Below, piece after piece: positions 1 through 9,336 of a DNA stretch of 64,000 nucleotides. The notes under the pieces are model-generated. The model was not told the DNA's origin. It did no database searches and saw only the letters and a program-made list of their open reading frames with translations. How positions within the stretch are numbered: position 1 is the first letter of the stretch; each line of letters begins with the position of its first letter. Origin of the DNA: Sphingopyxis sp. H050 (GTDB lineage Bacteria; Pseudomonadota; Alphaproteobacteria; Sphingomonadales; Sphingomonadaceae); NCBI RefSeq assembly GCF_001468265.1, contig NZ_LNRZ01000001.1:558001-622000 (forward strand), read 5' to 3'. The translations under genes and the position numbers were made by a program.

Positions 1-2
1 AT

Positions 3-500
3 CTCGGCGCCGACCAGGCGGGGGGGCGGTCAGCCTATGGCGCTGGTCTCGCCGAAGACGAACTTGCACGCCAGATCCTCGGCGACGCCTGGTTCGTCGG
101 GCCGGCGCGATGGCTGGCCGCACGCACGGCACGGGGCAAGCCCTCCTTTCTCTATCATTTCGACTATGTCGCGGCCGGTCGTCGCTCGCAGGCGAAAGGT
201 GCCGCCCATGGCTCCGAAATTCCCTATCTGTTCGGATCGCTGGACTATTTCGCGTCGCTCGCGGGACCGATCGGCGAAGAGGACCGCCGGTTCGGCGCCG
301 CAATGTCCGAATGCTGGGTGGCTTTCGCGAAATTCGGAAATCCGCGCTGCGCGCTCGTCCCGGATTGGCCGCGTTATGACGCGGCTGACGACCGTCTGGC
401 CCTGCTCGCTCCGAACCCGATCGTGGCTTCCGGCTTTCGCAAGGCGCAGATCGATCATCTTCTGAAGGTGCATGCCGAAGCATCGGGCACTGCTCCATAG
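3..500 (+). CDS. Type-B carboxylesterase, C-terminal part (cut by window start)
   Basis: The open frame runs in from the window edge and ends at a TAG at 498-500, leaving about 165 residues. It reads as the C-terminal third of a type-B carboxylesterase (PnbA/cholinesterase family), alpha/beta hydrolases that cleave carboxylic esters. AHGSEIPYLFG matches the family segment carrying the catalytic His. FAKFGNPRCALVPDWPRYD is the usual C-terminal block with its W-P-x-Y end. The nucleophile Ser and acidic residue would lie upstream, outside the window. A serine hydrolase gene follows 58 bp downstream on the same strand, so co-transcription is plausible. The family is clear; the substrate is not. 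Confidence 0.85.
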   Translation, partial: LGADQAGGRSAYGAGLAEDELARQILGDAWFVGPARWLAARTARGKPSFLYHFDYVAAGRRSQAKGAAHGSEIPYLFGSLDYFASLAGPIGEEDRRFGAAMSECWVAFAKFGNPRCALVPDWPRYDAADDRLALLAPNPIVASGFRKAQIDHLLKVHAEASGTAP

Positions 501-558
501 CGCCCACGGGTCCGCGGGCTCCGTTTCGACGACGTGCAACGAAGCTGGGAGAGAGAAT

Positions 559-1797
559 ATGGTGCAGAGGAGAATATTGGTCTGGGGCGCCGCCGGTGCC
601 GCCTTGATCGGCGCGGGCGCGATTGCCGCGCAATCCGTCCTTGGTGAGAGGGAGGAGGACGGCGCGCGCCCGATGGTGCAGCTGCCTCCCCAGGCCCCCA
701 TGGCCCGGGCATCCGGAAGCGCGACCGCCGCTGCACCCGCTGCGAGCGCCAGCCTGTCGACCACGGTCGGAGGCTATACCTATGACTGGACGGCGCTGGA
801 AGCCGCGATCGAAGCCGACACGGAGGTCGCGAACGGCTTTTTTATCGTCGGCAACGCCAACGATCCGGAATATCTGTTCACCCATGAGAAGGGGAGCTTC
901 GGGATCGATCGCGTAACCCCGCTCGCCTCGGCTTCGAAATGGATGGCCGGAGCGCTCGCCATGCGAATGGTCCAGTCGGGTATCGTCACGCTCGAGGATC
1001 CCATGGCCCCGGCGCTTGCCTTCTGGACGACGAGCGGCACCAAGAAGGACGTCAAGCTGAAGCACACATTGTCCATGACCTCGGGCTTCAATGCGAGCCC
1101 GCTGGTCGGCGGATGCCAGCTGCTTCCGACCTGGACGCTCTACAATTGCGCGAAAAGCATCCATGACCTGCGCTATGACAGCCTGAGGCCAGGCAATGCG
1201 CCTGGCGCCCAGTACAGCTACGGGCCGCACGGTATCCAGATCGCGGCCGCCTATCTCGAGGCGAAGGACACCAGTATCCAGCCCGGGACGAGCCCCGCGC
1301 GTCAGCGCAATTTCCACGAGCTGTTCAGCCAGCACGTGACAACGCCGCTCGGCATGACCTCCACGGTCTGGTACGATCCAGGCGGAAGTGCCCCGACCAA
1401 TCCGTGGATCGCCGGCGGCGCCTACTCGACGCCGCGCGATTATGCGAAGCTCCTGCGCGCCCTTCTGAGCGGCACATTCGTGACCGACATGACTGCCTTC
1501 ACGCAGCAGCGAACGGCTGGCCTGCCGCGGCTGTTCGTTCCGTCCGGCGCGACCAACTGGGAATATGCGCTCGGCTCCTTCGTCGAATGCGATACCCCAG
1601 CGGCCTGCGCGACCTCGAAGATCAATTCCTCGCCAGGGGCCTATGGATGGACCGGATGGATCGATCGCCAGACCGGCTATTATGGCCTGATCGCCACGGA
1701 AATCTCGACCGGCGGCGACCGCAAGGGCGTCGAGCTCGAGCAGGTCATGCAGGATTTGATCGAAGTTGCGATCGCGAACCGTACTCCGGCTCCCTGA
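559..1797 (+). CDS. Serine hydrolase, beta-lactamase (class C/esterase) fold
   Basis: A 412-residue protein of the beta-lactamase-related serine hydrolase family, which includes esterases, DD-peptidases and 6-aminohexanoate-dimer-hydrolase-like enzymes. The SxxK motif is SASK at residues 124-127; LSMTSGFN follows about 50 residues later as in this family, and QYSYGP may supply the Tyr of the second motif. Residues 7-25 are hydrophobic after MVQRR, so a signal peptide or membrane anchor is likely, followed by an Ala/Pro-rich linker to about residue 65. I chose ATG 559 because GGGAGAGA precedes it; an upstream in-frame start at 472 would overlap the esterase. A second, shorter relative lies at 11416-12426. 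Substrate unknown. Confidence 0.8.
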   Translation: MVQRRILVWGAAGAALIGAGAIAAQSVLGEREEDGARPMVQLPPQAPMARASGSATAAAPAASASLSTTVGGYTYDWTALEAAIEADTEVANGFFIVGNANDPEYLFTHEKGSFGIDRVTPLASASKWMAGALAMRMVQSGIVTLEDPMAPALAFWTTSGTKKDVKLKHTLSMTSGFNASPLVGGCQLLPTWTLYNCAKSIHDLRYDSLRPGNAPGAQYSYGPHGIQIAAAYLEAKDTSIQPGTSPARQRNFHELFSQHVTTPLGMTSTVWYDPGGSAPTNPWIAGGAYSTPRDYAKLLRALLSGTFVTDMTAFTQQRTAGLPRLFVPSGATNWEYALGSFVECDTPAACATSKINSSPGAYGWTGWIDRQTGYYGLIATEISTGGDRKGVELEQVMQDLIEVAIANRTPAP

Positions 1798-1884
1798 CCT
1801 CACCTCCGAGGGAGCAATACCTCGGCGCGGCGGCAGCAGCCGCCGCGTCGTCCTTTTGCATCTAGCGTGGGCCAGGCGCGCACC

Positions 1885-3231
1885 ATGACAGTAAGCAGGC
1901 GCGACATGATCCGCTTTGCCGCCGCCGCTGCGGTCATTCCCGGTGGTGAGGCGGTCGCTGCGGTGACCGCGGCCGAGGATCGCTTCGCAGCCTTCTGCGC
2001 CGGCTTTCCGCTTTTCGAGTTCGCCCGCACCGCCTATGTTTCGGCTAGGCCGCGGACTGCGGGAGGGGCCTGGATTCTCAACAGGCCGATGAGTCGGCGC
2101 ACCCTGTCTGATCCCGCCATGCGGCAAATAACCGCCGTCAACAATGATTGCCTCGTCACAAATGCCCGAATTGATCTCACGGGCGGCCCGGTCGTTGTCG
2201 AGATACCGGACATTCCGGACCGCTATTTCAGCGCGGCGTTCATGGATGCCTTCACCGATAACTTCTTCTTTGCAGGTACACGGGCATCGGGAGGCAGGGG
2301 CGGACGGTTTGCCATTATACCGCCCGGCTGGCCGAAAGGCGCGGTTCCCGAGGGCGCCTATCCTGTTCGTGCCGCGACTTCGGACGTCTGGATGTTGATC
2401 CGCATTCTGATCGACGGACCCGAAGATGTCGCTGCGGTCAATGCGCTTCAGGACGCCATCCGGATCGAGGATGCGGCAACCCGCAAGGACGGACCGATCC
2501 TGCCGGTCGAGCCGGGTGACATAGCCGATGCCGGAAATTTCCTCGCGGTGGTGAAGGCGATGCTCGATCGATGCGACCCCGGAGACCCGCGTGCACTAAG
2601 AGCAAGGCGGTTTCCCGAGTTCTCGGGCGCCATGCCGCCTGCACAAGATTGGTCCGCGCCCCTGCTTCGGTCGTGGCGCACCGCGATTGCCGACGGGCTG
2701 ACCCGGCTAGCCGCCGCGTCGTCCAATGAGCGGAGAATTGATGGCTGGAGCTACTCCGCCGACGCGACGGGCGACTTTGGGGAAAACGACGAGGAGCGAG
2801 CGCGTGTCGCACTCGTGGGCCTCGCCGCCTTGCCGCCGGAGGAGGCGCTTTACGCTCACGGGCTCGCTGACGATCATGGCGAAGCACTGCGAGGCGACCG
2901 GAACTACCGTCTCCGCCTGCCACCCGGGGGCGTTCCGGTGAAGGCCTTCTGGTCGCTCACCATGTACAGTGAAGAGGCTGACGGTCGGCTGTATCTCGTT
3001 CCCAATCCCATTTCCCGCTATTCGATAGGTGACCGAACCCGGTCGATCCGTCCCAATCGCGATGGCTCGATCGACATATTGTTTCAGCGCGAAGCGCCTG
3101 AGGCGGCCATGGCCGGTAACTGGCTGCCAACACCCGCCGGTGCCTTCCGGCCGCTTTTTCGGGGCTATCTCGCGCTGCCCGCTCTTCGTTCGCTCGCATG
3201 GCGGCTCCCGGCGATCGAGCGCGTTGCCTGA
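1885..3231 (+). CDS. DUF1254/DUF1214-type exported protein
   Basis: A 448-residue protein resembling the DUF1254 plus DUF1214 family, periplasmic proteins of unknown biochemical role that are common in proteobacteria. The N-terminal half has the typical NNDCLVTNARIDL and VEIPDIPDRYFSAAFMDAFTDNF blocks (DUF1254). The C-terminal half has KAFWSLTMYSEEADGRL and a RYSIGDRT segment (DUF1214). The N-terminus carries a twin-arginine-like signal, SRRDMIRF followed by an Ala-rich hydrophobic stretch, suggesting Tat export. I placed the start at ATG 1885, next to this signal; an in-frame GTG at 1867 is the alternative. It faces the convergent gene at 3349-4161. Function not inferable from sequence. Confidence 0.75.
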   Translation: MTVSRRDMIRFAAAAAVIPGGEAVAAVTAAEDRFAAFCAGFPLFEFARTAYVSARPRTAGGAWILNRPMSRRTLSDPAMRQITAVNNDCLVTNARIDLTGGPVVVEIPDIPDRYFSAAFMDAFTDNFFFAGTRASGGRGGRFAIIPPGWPKGAVPEGAYPVRAATSDVWMLIRILIDGPEDVAAVNALQDAIRIEDAATRKDGPILPVEPGDIADAGNFLAVVKAMLDRCDPGDPRALRARRFPEFSGAMPPAQDWSAPLLRSWRTAIADGLTRLAAASSNERRIDGWSYSADATGDFGENDEERARVALVGLAALPPEEALYAHGLADDHGEALRGDRNYRLRLPPGGVPVKAFWSLTMYSEEADGRLYLVPNPISRYSIGDRTRSIRPNRDGSIDILFQREAPEAAMAGNWLPTPAGAFRPLFRGYLALPALRSLAWRLPAIERVA

Positions 3232-3348
3232 CCAATTCATCTAGGGGTCGCGACGTTGGCCGTTGGGTTGCGCCCCGAAACGCCCCTGAACCGTGAGCCA
3301 CCGGTGCGCGGACGTCCCGCCACCCCGGGCTGGTGGCAGCAGGTCGCC

Positions 3349-4161
3349 TCAGCGGCCGCGGCTGTCGACCGCCGCCACGCGCATTGCGATCAACGCCCGG
3401 CTCTTGCGTGAAATCCCCCACAGCACGCCCGGCTGGCTTTCGTCCCAGTCGATCGCCTGTCCCTCGGCCTCCATCGGCACGGTCGCAATATGGTCGAGCG
3501 TTGCGCCCCCTTTGGGCAGCCGCGTGACATAGAGTTCGGGCAAATCGTGTCCCGACAGCCACAAATTTCCATCGGGCCCGAAGCCGCCACCCGAAATACT
3601 CATCGGCGCGATCCGTTCGAGGATCGTCGCGGGCAGCGCCCAGCTTTCTGTGCGGCGCCACTCGGGATCGTATTTGACCAGCGTGGTATAACGGTGGTCG
3701 CGCGGCGGCTCGCCGCCCTTGGCGTCATAATTGGCGAACATGCCCCACCAGTGGCCGTCGTGCCAGTCGACCCAGGTCAGCGAGCCCGTGCCCTGTCCCA
3801 GCGATACCGTGCGTTTGTGCGCGAGCGTGAAGGGATCGAAGATTTCGACCGAGCTGGCCTGCGGCACCGCGGGGAAGTTCGACGCCGCGCACACCAACTC
3901 GCCCTTGAGCAGCGCGCAGCTATTGATGTGCGGATAGCGGGCGGGATCGCCCTCCCACATGGTCACGCGTTCGCCGGTCTTGCGGTCGTAACGCGCGATC
4001 GTCCAGTTCGCGACGGCGTAGATGCCGGCGGGACCGGCGGCTACACCTTGCCGCGCCTCTGCTGCAGGGATGCGGCGAATGGTTTCGGCCGCTTCCCCCT
4101 GCGGAACGACGGCGGCAGGCGTTGCTGCGGTCGATGCGAGGAGCAGAAGCGCGCCGAGCAT
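3349..4161 (-). CDS. Secreted propeller-like protein of unknown function, coupled to TonB receptor
   Basis: A 270-residue protein with an N-terminal hydrophobic signal (MLGALLLLASTAATPAA). The rest has repeated short blades such as GIYAVANWTIARYDRKTG, SVEIFDPFTLAHKRTV and GFGPDGNLWLSGHDLPELYV, which look like a beta-propeller of the SMP-30/quinoprotein sort; I cannot assign a named family. The start at 4161 overlaps the TGA of the TonB receptor upstream (ATGA), so the two are probably translationally coupled. The protein may act in the periplasm or at the surface on what the receptor imports; that is inference. A longer N-terminal extension in the same frame lies inside the receptor gene and was rejected. 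Confidence 0.7.
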   Translation of the reverse strand: MLGALLLLASTAATPAAVVPQGEAAETIRRIPAAEARQGVAAGPAGIYAVANWTIARYDRKTGERVTMWEGDPARYPHINSCALLKGELVCAASNFPAVPQASSVEIFDPFTLAHKRTVSLGQGTGSLTWVDWHDGHWWGMFANYDAKGGEPPRDHRYTTLVKYDPEWRRTESWALPATILERIAPMSISGGGFGPDGNLWLSGHDLPELYVTRLPKGGATLDHIATVPMEAEGQAIDWDESQPGVLWGISRKSRALIAMRVAAVDSRGR

Positions 4162-6767
4162 CAGAAGTTCGCTGCTACGCCGAACCAGAAGGTGCGGCCA
4201 TATTCGGCAGATTCCTGGAGATAGGCCTGTCCCGGCCCGACGAGCTCGCGGCGGCCCTTGTTCGTGAGATTCTGACCCTCGGCGTAGAGCGTGACATTCG
4301 GCGTCAGGCGGAAGTTGAGGTTCGCGTCGAGCGTGCCGCGGCTCTTCCAATATTGATCGGCGTTGGGGATCGTGTCGTTGATCGTTTCGAGGAAGCCGCC
4401 GATATAGTTATACGACAGGCGCGCCTCGAACTTGTCCTTCTGATAGTATACCGACGCGTTCCAAACCGTGTCGGGCTGCAGGAACAGCCCGGTCACGCGC
4501 GGCCCGACACTGGTCAGGAAGGTGAACTTCGTATCGAGGAAGGTCGCGTTCGCGCTGACGCCGAACCCGTCGAACGGATCGGGCAGGAAGGTCAGCGCCT
4601 GCTGGAGATTGAGCTCCAGTCCCTTTATCGTCGCGCTTTCGGCATTGCGCGGTTCGGAGACCTGCACATCCTCGACCCCGCGGCCCACGTCGATCCGTTC
4701 GACGTTGGACAGGGTGAAGATCTCGTTCTTGATCTTCTTGTGGAACAGCGCGGCCGAGATCACACCATCCTTGGGATAGAATTCGAACGACAGGTCGAAG
4801 CCGCGGCTTTCGCGGGGCTTCAGCCCAGGGTTGCCACGCGACAGCGTCGGCTGGCTGCCATCGAAGCTGAGTGTTTCGGTCGCGGCGATCGAGCCGTAAT
4901 CGGGACGGCCGATCGTGTTGGTATAGGCACCGCGCACGACGAAACGATCCGCGACGTCCCAGCGGATATGGAAGCTCGGCAACCAATTGTCATAGCTGCC
5001 GTCGGTCGTGATCTCGGTCAGCGTCGAGCCGACTGCGCGGAAGGCGTTCGACGAAACATCGGTGCGTTCATAGCGCAGCCCCCCAAGCAAGGTGACGTTG
5101 CCGATACGGGTGCTGCCCTGAAGATAGGCGGCATAGACATCCTCGCTGACGTCGTAATTGCCCGCGGCCGATGCGACCGTCGTCGTGAAGCTGGCCTTGT
5201 TCGCTTCGTAGAAGGCGGGGAAGGCACCGGCATCGATGCGGATCGGGATATAGAATTGATCGCGGATCGCTTTGGTCGGACCGTCGGCGACGACCTTGTC
5301 GAGCGTGTAGGTAAAGCCGGTCGCAGCACGATAATCGGTGCGCGGGTTGCTGTTCTCACGGTCGGTCAGGCGAACGACGCCGCCCGTCTTAATCTTGAAC
5401 CCGCCGTCATAGCTGTCGTCGCCATAGGTCAGGTTGAGACGGAACTGGCCGCTCTTCTCCAGCGATTTCTGAAGGTCGCTGCGCTGTTGCTGTAGATAGA
5501 AGTTGGTCGGGTCGACCGCCGCGGCCGCGTTCGTCGGGGTGAACACCGGATAAAAGTCCGACGTGTCAAAGTGAAAGGCATAGCGCGTGCCATCGGCGTC
5601 GCGGGTACGGAATTCGATGCTTTCATTGGGAACGCGCAGGCGGCCGAGCGAGAAGACGGCGTCGCCGTCGACCTTCAGCTTCTCACCGGCATCCCAGTCG
5701 AAGGCGGTGCGGCCGAGCGCGACGAGGCGCTTCGTGATCGGCTGGTTGAGCTGAATGATGATGCGGCCGCGCGCGAAATCGCCGCTGGTCGGCGTCTGGT
5801 TCGCGACATTGCCGATCGGTTCGATACGATATTCGATGCGCTCTTCGTCGTCCTCGGTGCGCGCGATGACACCCGACAATTCCCAGCGAAAGCGATCCGA
5901 CGGGCGCCATTCGATCTTCACATTGCCGCCGGTGCGCTGTTTGGTGTTGTTATACCAAAAGAGTCGGTGCTGGGTCGGCACCTGAATGCCGTTGCCGTTC
6001 GCCGCACCCGAGTTCACTGGCGCGCCGGCCGCCGTATATTCGCGGACCGACGGGCTCGCGACCTCGATCTGCGGAATGTCGTAATCGAGCTGTTCCTGGC
6101 TCGCGCCGATCACCACGCCCCATTCGTCGTTCGCGCCAAAGGTCGTGCCCGCCGCAAAGGCGACGCGATAGGACGGCTTGCTGTTACGGACGTCGCCATT
6201 TTGTTCGTAGACGCCATAGGAAGCGACGCCGTTGAAGAAGGCACGGTTTGCATCGAAGGCGCTGCGCGTCGCGATGTTGATGATGCCGCCGATGGCGTTG
6301 GCGTCATTCTCCGGCGTCACCGTCTTGATGACCTCGATCCGCGCCGCCATCACCGAGGGGATGATGTCGAGCGGCACGGTGCGGCCCGACGAATCGACGC
6401 CCGACACCAGCGCCCCGTCGACGGTCGTGCGGTTATAGGTCGACTGAAGCCCGCGCAGCACGGGGAAGCGCGGTTCGCCCTGATCCTCCTGCACCGACAG
6501 ACCCGGAATGCGGCGCAGCGCGGCGGCGGTATTATGGTCGGGCAGCTTGCCGATATCGTCCGACGAAATCGCGTCCATCACGATGAAGGCGTCGCGCTTT
6601 TCGGCGGTCGCCTCATATTGCGCGCGGCGCTGGCCGGTCACAACGATGGAATCGCCATCTGGGTCGGCCGCCCCGTCGATGGGTTCGGTCTGGGCGAGAA
6701 GCGGTAGAGGAATCAGGGCCGCGGTGAAAAGGAGTGCGGCCCGCAGTTTCGGGAGAGAATGGTTCAT
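4161..6767 (-). CDS. TonB-dependent outer-membrane receptor (Caulobacter/sphingomonad type)
   Basis: An 868-residue TonB-dependent receptor for energised uptake across the outer membrane. Residues 1-25 form a signal peptide (ending near LLAQ). The plug begins at SIVVTGQRR and contains IGKLPDHNTAAALRRIPG and LRGLQSTYNRTTVDG, typical of the large receptor class expanded in Xanthomonas, Caulobacter and sphingomonads. The C-terminus ends YGRTFWFGVAANF, an aromatic outer-membrane beta-barrel end signal. The start at 6767 follows GGGGA on the minus strand; an upstream in-frame ATG (6797) is less likely because it precedes the signal peptide. It is followed by the coupled propeller-like gene. The transported substrate is unknown; these receptors often import plant-derived or complex organic compounds. 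Confidence 0.92.
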   Translation of the reverse strand: MNHSLPKLRAALLFTAALIPLPLLAQTEPIDGAADPDGDSIVVTGQRRAQYEATAEKRDAFIVMDAISSDDIGKLPDHNTAAALRRIPGLSVQEDQGEPRFPVLRGLQSTYNRTTVDGALVSGVDSSGRTVPLDIIPSVMAARIEVIKTVTPENDANAIGGIINIATRSAFDANRAFFNGVASYGVYEQNGDVRNSKPSYRVAFAAGTTFGANDEWGVVIGASQEQLDYDIPQIEVASPSVREYTAAGAPVNSGAANGNGIQVPTQHRLFWYNNTKQRTGGNVKIEWRPSDRFRWELSGVIARTEDDEERIEYRIEPIGNVANQTPTSGDFARGRIIIQLNQPITKRLVALGRTAFDWDAGEKLKVDGDAVFSLGRLRVPNESIEFRTRDADGTRYAFHFDTSDFYPVFTPTNAAAAVDPTNFYLQQQRSDLQKSLEKSGQFRLNLTYGDDSYDGGFKIKTGGVVRLTDRENSNPRTDYRAATGFTYTLDKVVADGPTKAIRDQFYIPIRIDAGAFPAFYEANKASFTTTVASAAGNYDVSEDVYAAYLQGSTRIGNVTLLGGLRYERTDVSSNAFRAVGSTLTEITTDGSYDNWLPSFHIRWDVADRFVVRGAYTNTIGRPDYGSIAATETLSFDGSQPTLSRGNPGLKPRESRGFDLSFEFYPKDGVISAALFHKKIKNEIFTLSNVERIDVGRGVEDVQVSEPRNAESATIKGLELNLQQALTFLPDPFDGFGVSANATFLDTKFTFLTSVGPRVTGLFLQPDTVWNASVYYQKDKFEARLSYNYIGGFLETINDTIPNADQYWKSRGTLDANLNFRLTPNVTLYAEGQNLTNKGRRELVGPGQAYLQESAEYGRTFWFGVAANF

Positions 6768-7191
6768 GGTCGTGGTCCCCGCCAGCAGTGTCGCCACGGC
6801 CAGTAGGGTCTGGTTGCGACACGTCGGAGAAGGAGCCGCGTCAGTAACGAGAAGGAAATATAACAGCGGTTGTCATCAACCTCCGATTGCAGCGTCCAAC
6901 GCCAGTGCAGCGGTCTCAAGGCGCCGACCGGGACGGGGCGACGGATGCTGGGCCGTAGCACGGCAGCTACAAATTTTGTGCGGCGGTGCTGGAGGGCGAA
7001 CGCTGCGATACGGGCAGCGTCGCTCGATACCGGCTCCAGCCCTTGCCGGTGCAGCCGAAGCTCGACCGGCCGTTCAGCCGCCCAGCGGTCTACACCTTCT
7101 GCCAGGTCTCCCTGCGGGCGTGGCAGCGGGAACAAGGGTGCCCGGCCCGCGAGGGTCGGGTCCTCTCAGAGGCCTCCCGTCCTGCCTTGGG
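6768..7191. other. Gene-free interval (424 bp) upstream of TonB receptor
   Basis: It lies between the TonB receptor start and the 3' end of the acyl-CoA ligase, both on the minus strand. Short open frames exist on both strands, but none has a convincing ribosome binding site or recognisable protein pattern. It presumably holds the receptor promoter; I see no clear operator, hairpin or RNA gene. Confidence 0.5.
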
Positions 7192-8820
7192 TCACTCGGC
7201 CTGGAAAATATCGCCGTAGCGATCGCGCAGGCACTTCTTGTCGATCTTTCCCGTTGCGGTCAGCGGAACCGTGTCGAACAAGATGCGGTCAGGCAGTTGC
7301 CATTTTGCAAACTCCAGCGACAGGGCCTTGAGAATTTCACCCTCGTCGGGAATTGTGCCCTGATGCGGTTCGACGACAAGCAGCGGGCGCTCTTCCCACT
7401 TGGGATGCGGGATGCCGACGACCGCGGCAACCTTGACCCCGCTGCAGCCCGCCACGCAATTTTCGAGATCGATCGAACTGATCCATTCGCCTCCCGACTT
7501 GATCACATCCTTGGTGCGGTCCGTGATGCGCATGAAGCCGAACGGGTCGATCGTCGCGACGTCCCCTGTGTCAAACCAGTCCCCGTCGCCGGTACAGCTT
7601 GCCGGTTGACGATAATAGCGTTCGACCACCCACGGTCCCCGGACCTGCAGGGCGCCCGCTGATTGTCCATCATGGTCGCAGCACTGCCCATCCTCTCCGA
7701 CGAGGCGAACCTCGACGCCGAACTGAAGTCGGCCCTGGCGAGTCCAGAGAATATCCTGCATCTCGTCTGGCCCGAGCGCCGCGATCGCCGGGGTCGGGGT
7801 CGCTATGACCCCAAGCGGACAGGTCTCGGTCATTCCCCATAGTTGAAGCACATCTACGCCATGCTTAGACTTGAAGTTCTCGGCCATGGCGCGAGGCACG
7901 GCCGAACCCCCGATCATGATGCGCTTCAGCGAGCCCACCCCTTCGCCCGCTGCATCGAGATGCGCGAGATACATCGTCCATATCGTCGGCACGCCTCCGG
8001 TAAAGGTCACACCCTCGTCCCGGATCAGCGCCTGAAGACTTGGCCCATCCATGCGATCCCCCGGCAGCACTAGCTTCGATCCGCAGAGCGGCGCGACGAA
8101 GGGCAAGCCCCAGGCCGTAGCATGATAGAGCGAAGAGCAAGGCATTACGCTGTCGAAGGCTGTCAGGCCGAATGCGCTTGCGAGGCCGGCGCCCATGGCG
8201 TGCAGCACGACTGACCTGTGACTATAGAGTACACCTTTAGGTTCGCCGGTCGTCCCCGAGGTATAGCAGAGAAAAGCTCCGGCATTTTCGTCGATCGCCG
8301 GAGCGCTAAAACCGGTCGGCGCCGCGGCAATCAGCGCTTCATAGGCTTTGGCCTCGCGGCCGCCGCCGAGATCGGCGGATCCGTCAGAAAGCTGAATAAA
8401 ATGTTCAATATGCTCGAGATTGTCGGCGATTCGTTCGACCAGCGGCGCGAGATTGGCATCGAATGCGAGGATACGGCTTTCGGCGTGGTTTAGAGTATAT
8501 GTAAGTTGCTCGTCCGACAGGCGTGGATTTGCTGTGTGCAGGACCGCGCCCAATGCGGGTACGCCGAAGAAGAGTTCGAGGTGGCGGTGCGAGTTCCAGG
8601 CAAGGCTCGACACACGCTCGCCGCTCTGGACGCCAAGCACATCGAGCATGTTGACCAGTTTCGCCACACGGCTAGCGAGTCCGGAATAGGTGTAACGCCA
8701 GATTCTGTCGCTGCCGATTTCCCGGGAAACGATCGTCTGGGTTCCGTGCGCGCTCGCCGCATAGTCCAGAATCGATCCGACCAGGAGCTGGGTCGGCTGC
8801 ATTTGCCCCGCGATAGTCAT
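7192..8820 (-). CDS. Fatty acyl-CoA ligase, AlkK-like (AMP-binding superfamily)
   Basis: A 542-residue member of the adenylate-forming superfamily, which joins a carboxylic acid to CoA with ATP. The P-loop-like motif is [18 protein letters not shown], then [10 protein letters not shown], the [17 protein letters not shown] hinge and the C-terminal lysine motif [11 protein letters not shown]. Length and motif wording resemble AlkK-type medium-chain acyl-CoA ligases. The start at 8820 is preceded by AAAAGGGAGGCGGA. It stands alone on the minus strand, divergent from the esterase at 9337. It could activate acids made by the CYP153 system at 30-31 kb; that link is inference. Exact chain-length preference cannot be read. 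Confidence 0.88.
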   Translation of the reverse strand: MTIAGQMQPTQLLVGSILDYAASAHGTQTIVSREIGSDRIWRYTYSGLASRVAKLVNMLDVLGVQSGERVSSLAWNSHRHLELFFGVPALGAVLHTANPRLSDEQLTYTLNHAESRILAFDANLAPLVERIADNLEHIEHFIQLSDGSADLGGGREAKAYEALIAAAPTGFSAPAIDENAGAFLCYTSGTTGEPKGVLYSHRSVVLHAMGAGLASAFGLTAFDSVMPCSSLYHATAWGLPFVAPLCGSKLVLPGDRMDGPSLQALIRDEGVTFTGGVPTIWTMYLAHLDAAGEGVGSLKRIMIGGSAVPRAMAENFKSKHGVDVLQLWGMTETCPLGVIATPTPAIAALGPDEMQDILWTRQGRLQFGVEVRLVGEDGQCCDHDGQSAGALQVRGPWVVERYYRQPASCTGDGDWFDTGDVATIDPFGFMRITDRTKDVIKSGGEWISSIDLENCVAGCSGVKVAAVVGIPHPKWEERPLLVVEPHQGTIPDEGEILKALSLEFAKWQLPDRILFDTVPLTATGKIDKKCLRDRYGDIFQAE

Positions 8821-9336
8821 TCCGCCTCCCTTTTCGCTGCCAAGCGGTCGATGCTTTAAAGCGCCTTTCAATTGCTCGATATCGGGTGATCGAGCTAGAA
8901 TCGAGTACCTCGTCTGCAGGGATCATCGACCTGCGCCTGCTCTGACCTCTTCGTCCAGGTACAAATATATCGGCCCTCGGCATCGACACGGCCGGTTGCC
9001 ATGATGATCTCAGCTTCCGAGCGGCTGCAATCCAGGAGCGACTGTTCCACCTGCCTCGCTCAACGTTTCGTCAAAATGCTGGCAGCACGATTGCCGTTAT
9101 CTAACGCTCCCCGTGCCAACGGCGCTTGATCCGGCCTTCCTCCTGTCTCTCATCTTTTGTGACGGCAAGCTAGGTCGATTATTGACAAGTGTCAAACGAG
9201 CCTGTCTGCTCGTGACGGCGATGGAAAATGGTCCGGCGAGCCAGCTTGCCCGGGACGACAGCCCGGCCCGCTCAGAAGTCGAACTGGGCAGCGAGCGGGG
9301 GAATTCCGTTGGCGGACCGAAGGGGGAGTTTGAGCA
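8821..9336. other. Divergent promoter interval (516 bp)
   Basis: This gap separates the acyl-CoA ligase (minus) from the PHB-depolymerase-like gene (plus). It contains the ATTATTGACAA element at 9178-9188, embedded in a 6-2-6 inverted repeat TTGACA-AG-TGTCAA at 9183-9195 (one base off at the left end). I see no protein-coding frame with support. Confidence 0.55.
9174..9195 (+). promoter_or_regulatory. Candidate operator, copy A of the TTATTGACAA element
   Basis: GTCGATTATTGACAA at 9174-9188 is identical over 15 bases to copy C at 13460-13474. The following GTGTCAA makes a local inverted repeat with TTGACA. It lies about 140 bp upstream of the esterase start. A role as a -35 box is not supported here because no -10-like hexamer follows at 16-18 bp. 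Confidence 0.4.

Noticed and set aside
6870..7331. Small plus-strand frames upstream of the TonB receptor
   Set aside because: No ribosome binding site or similarity, and the longer ones run into the acyl-CoA ligase.
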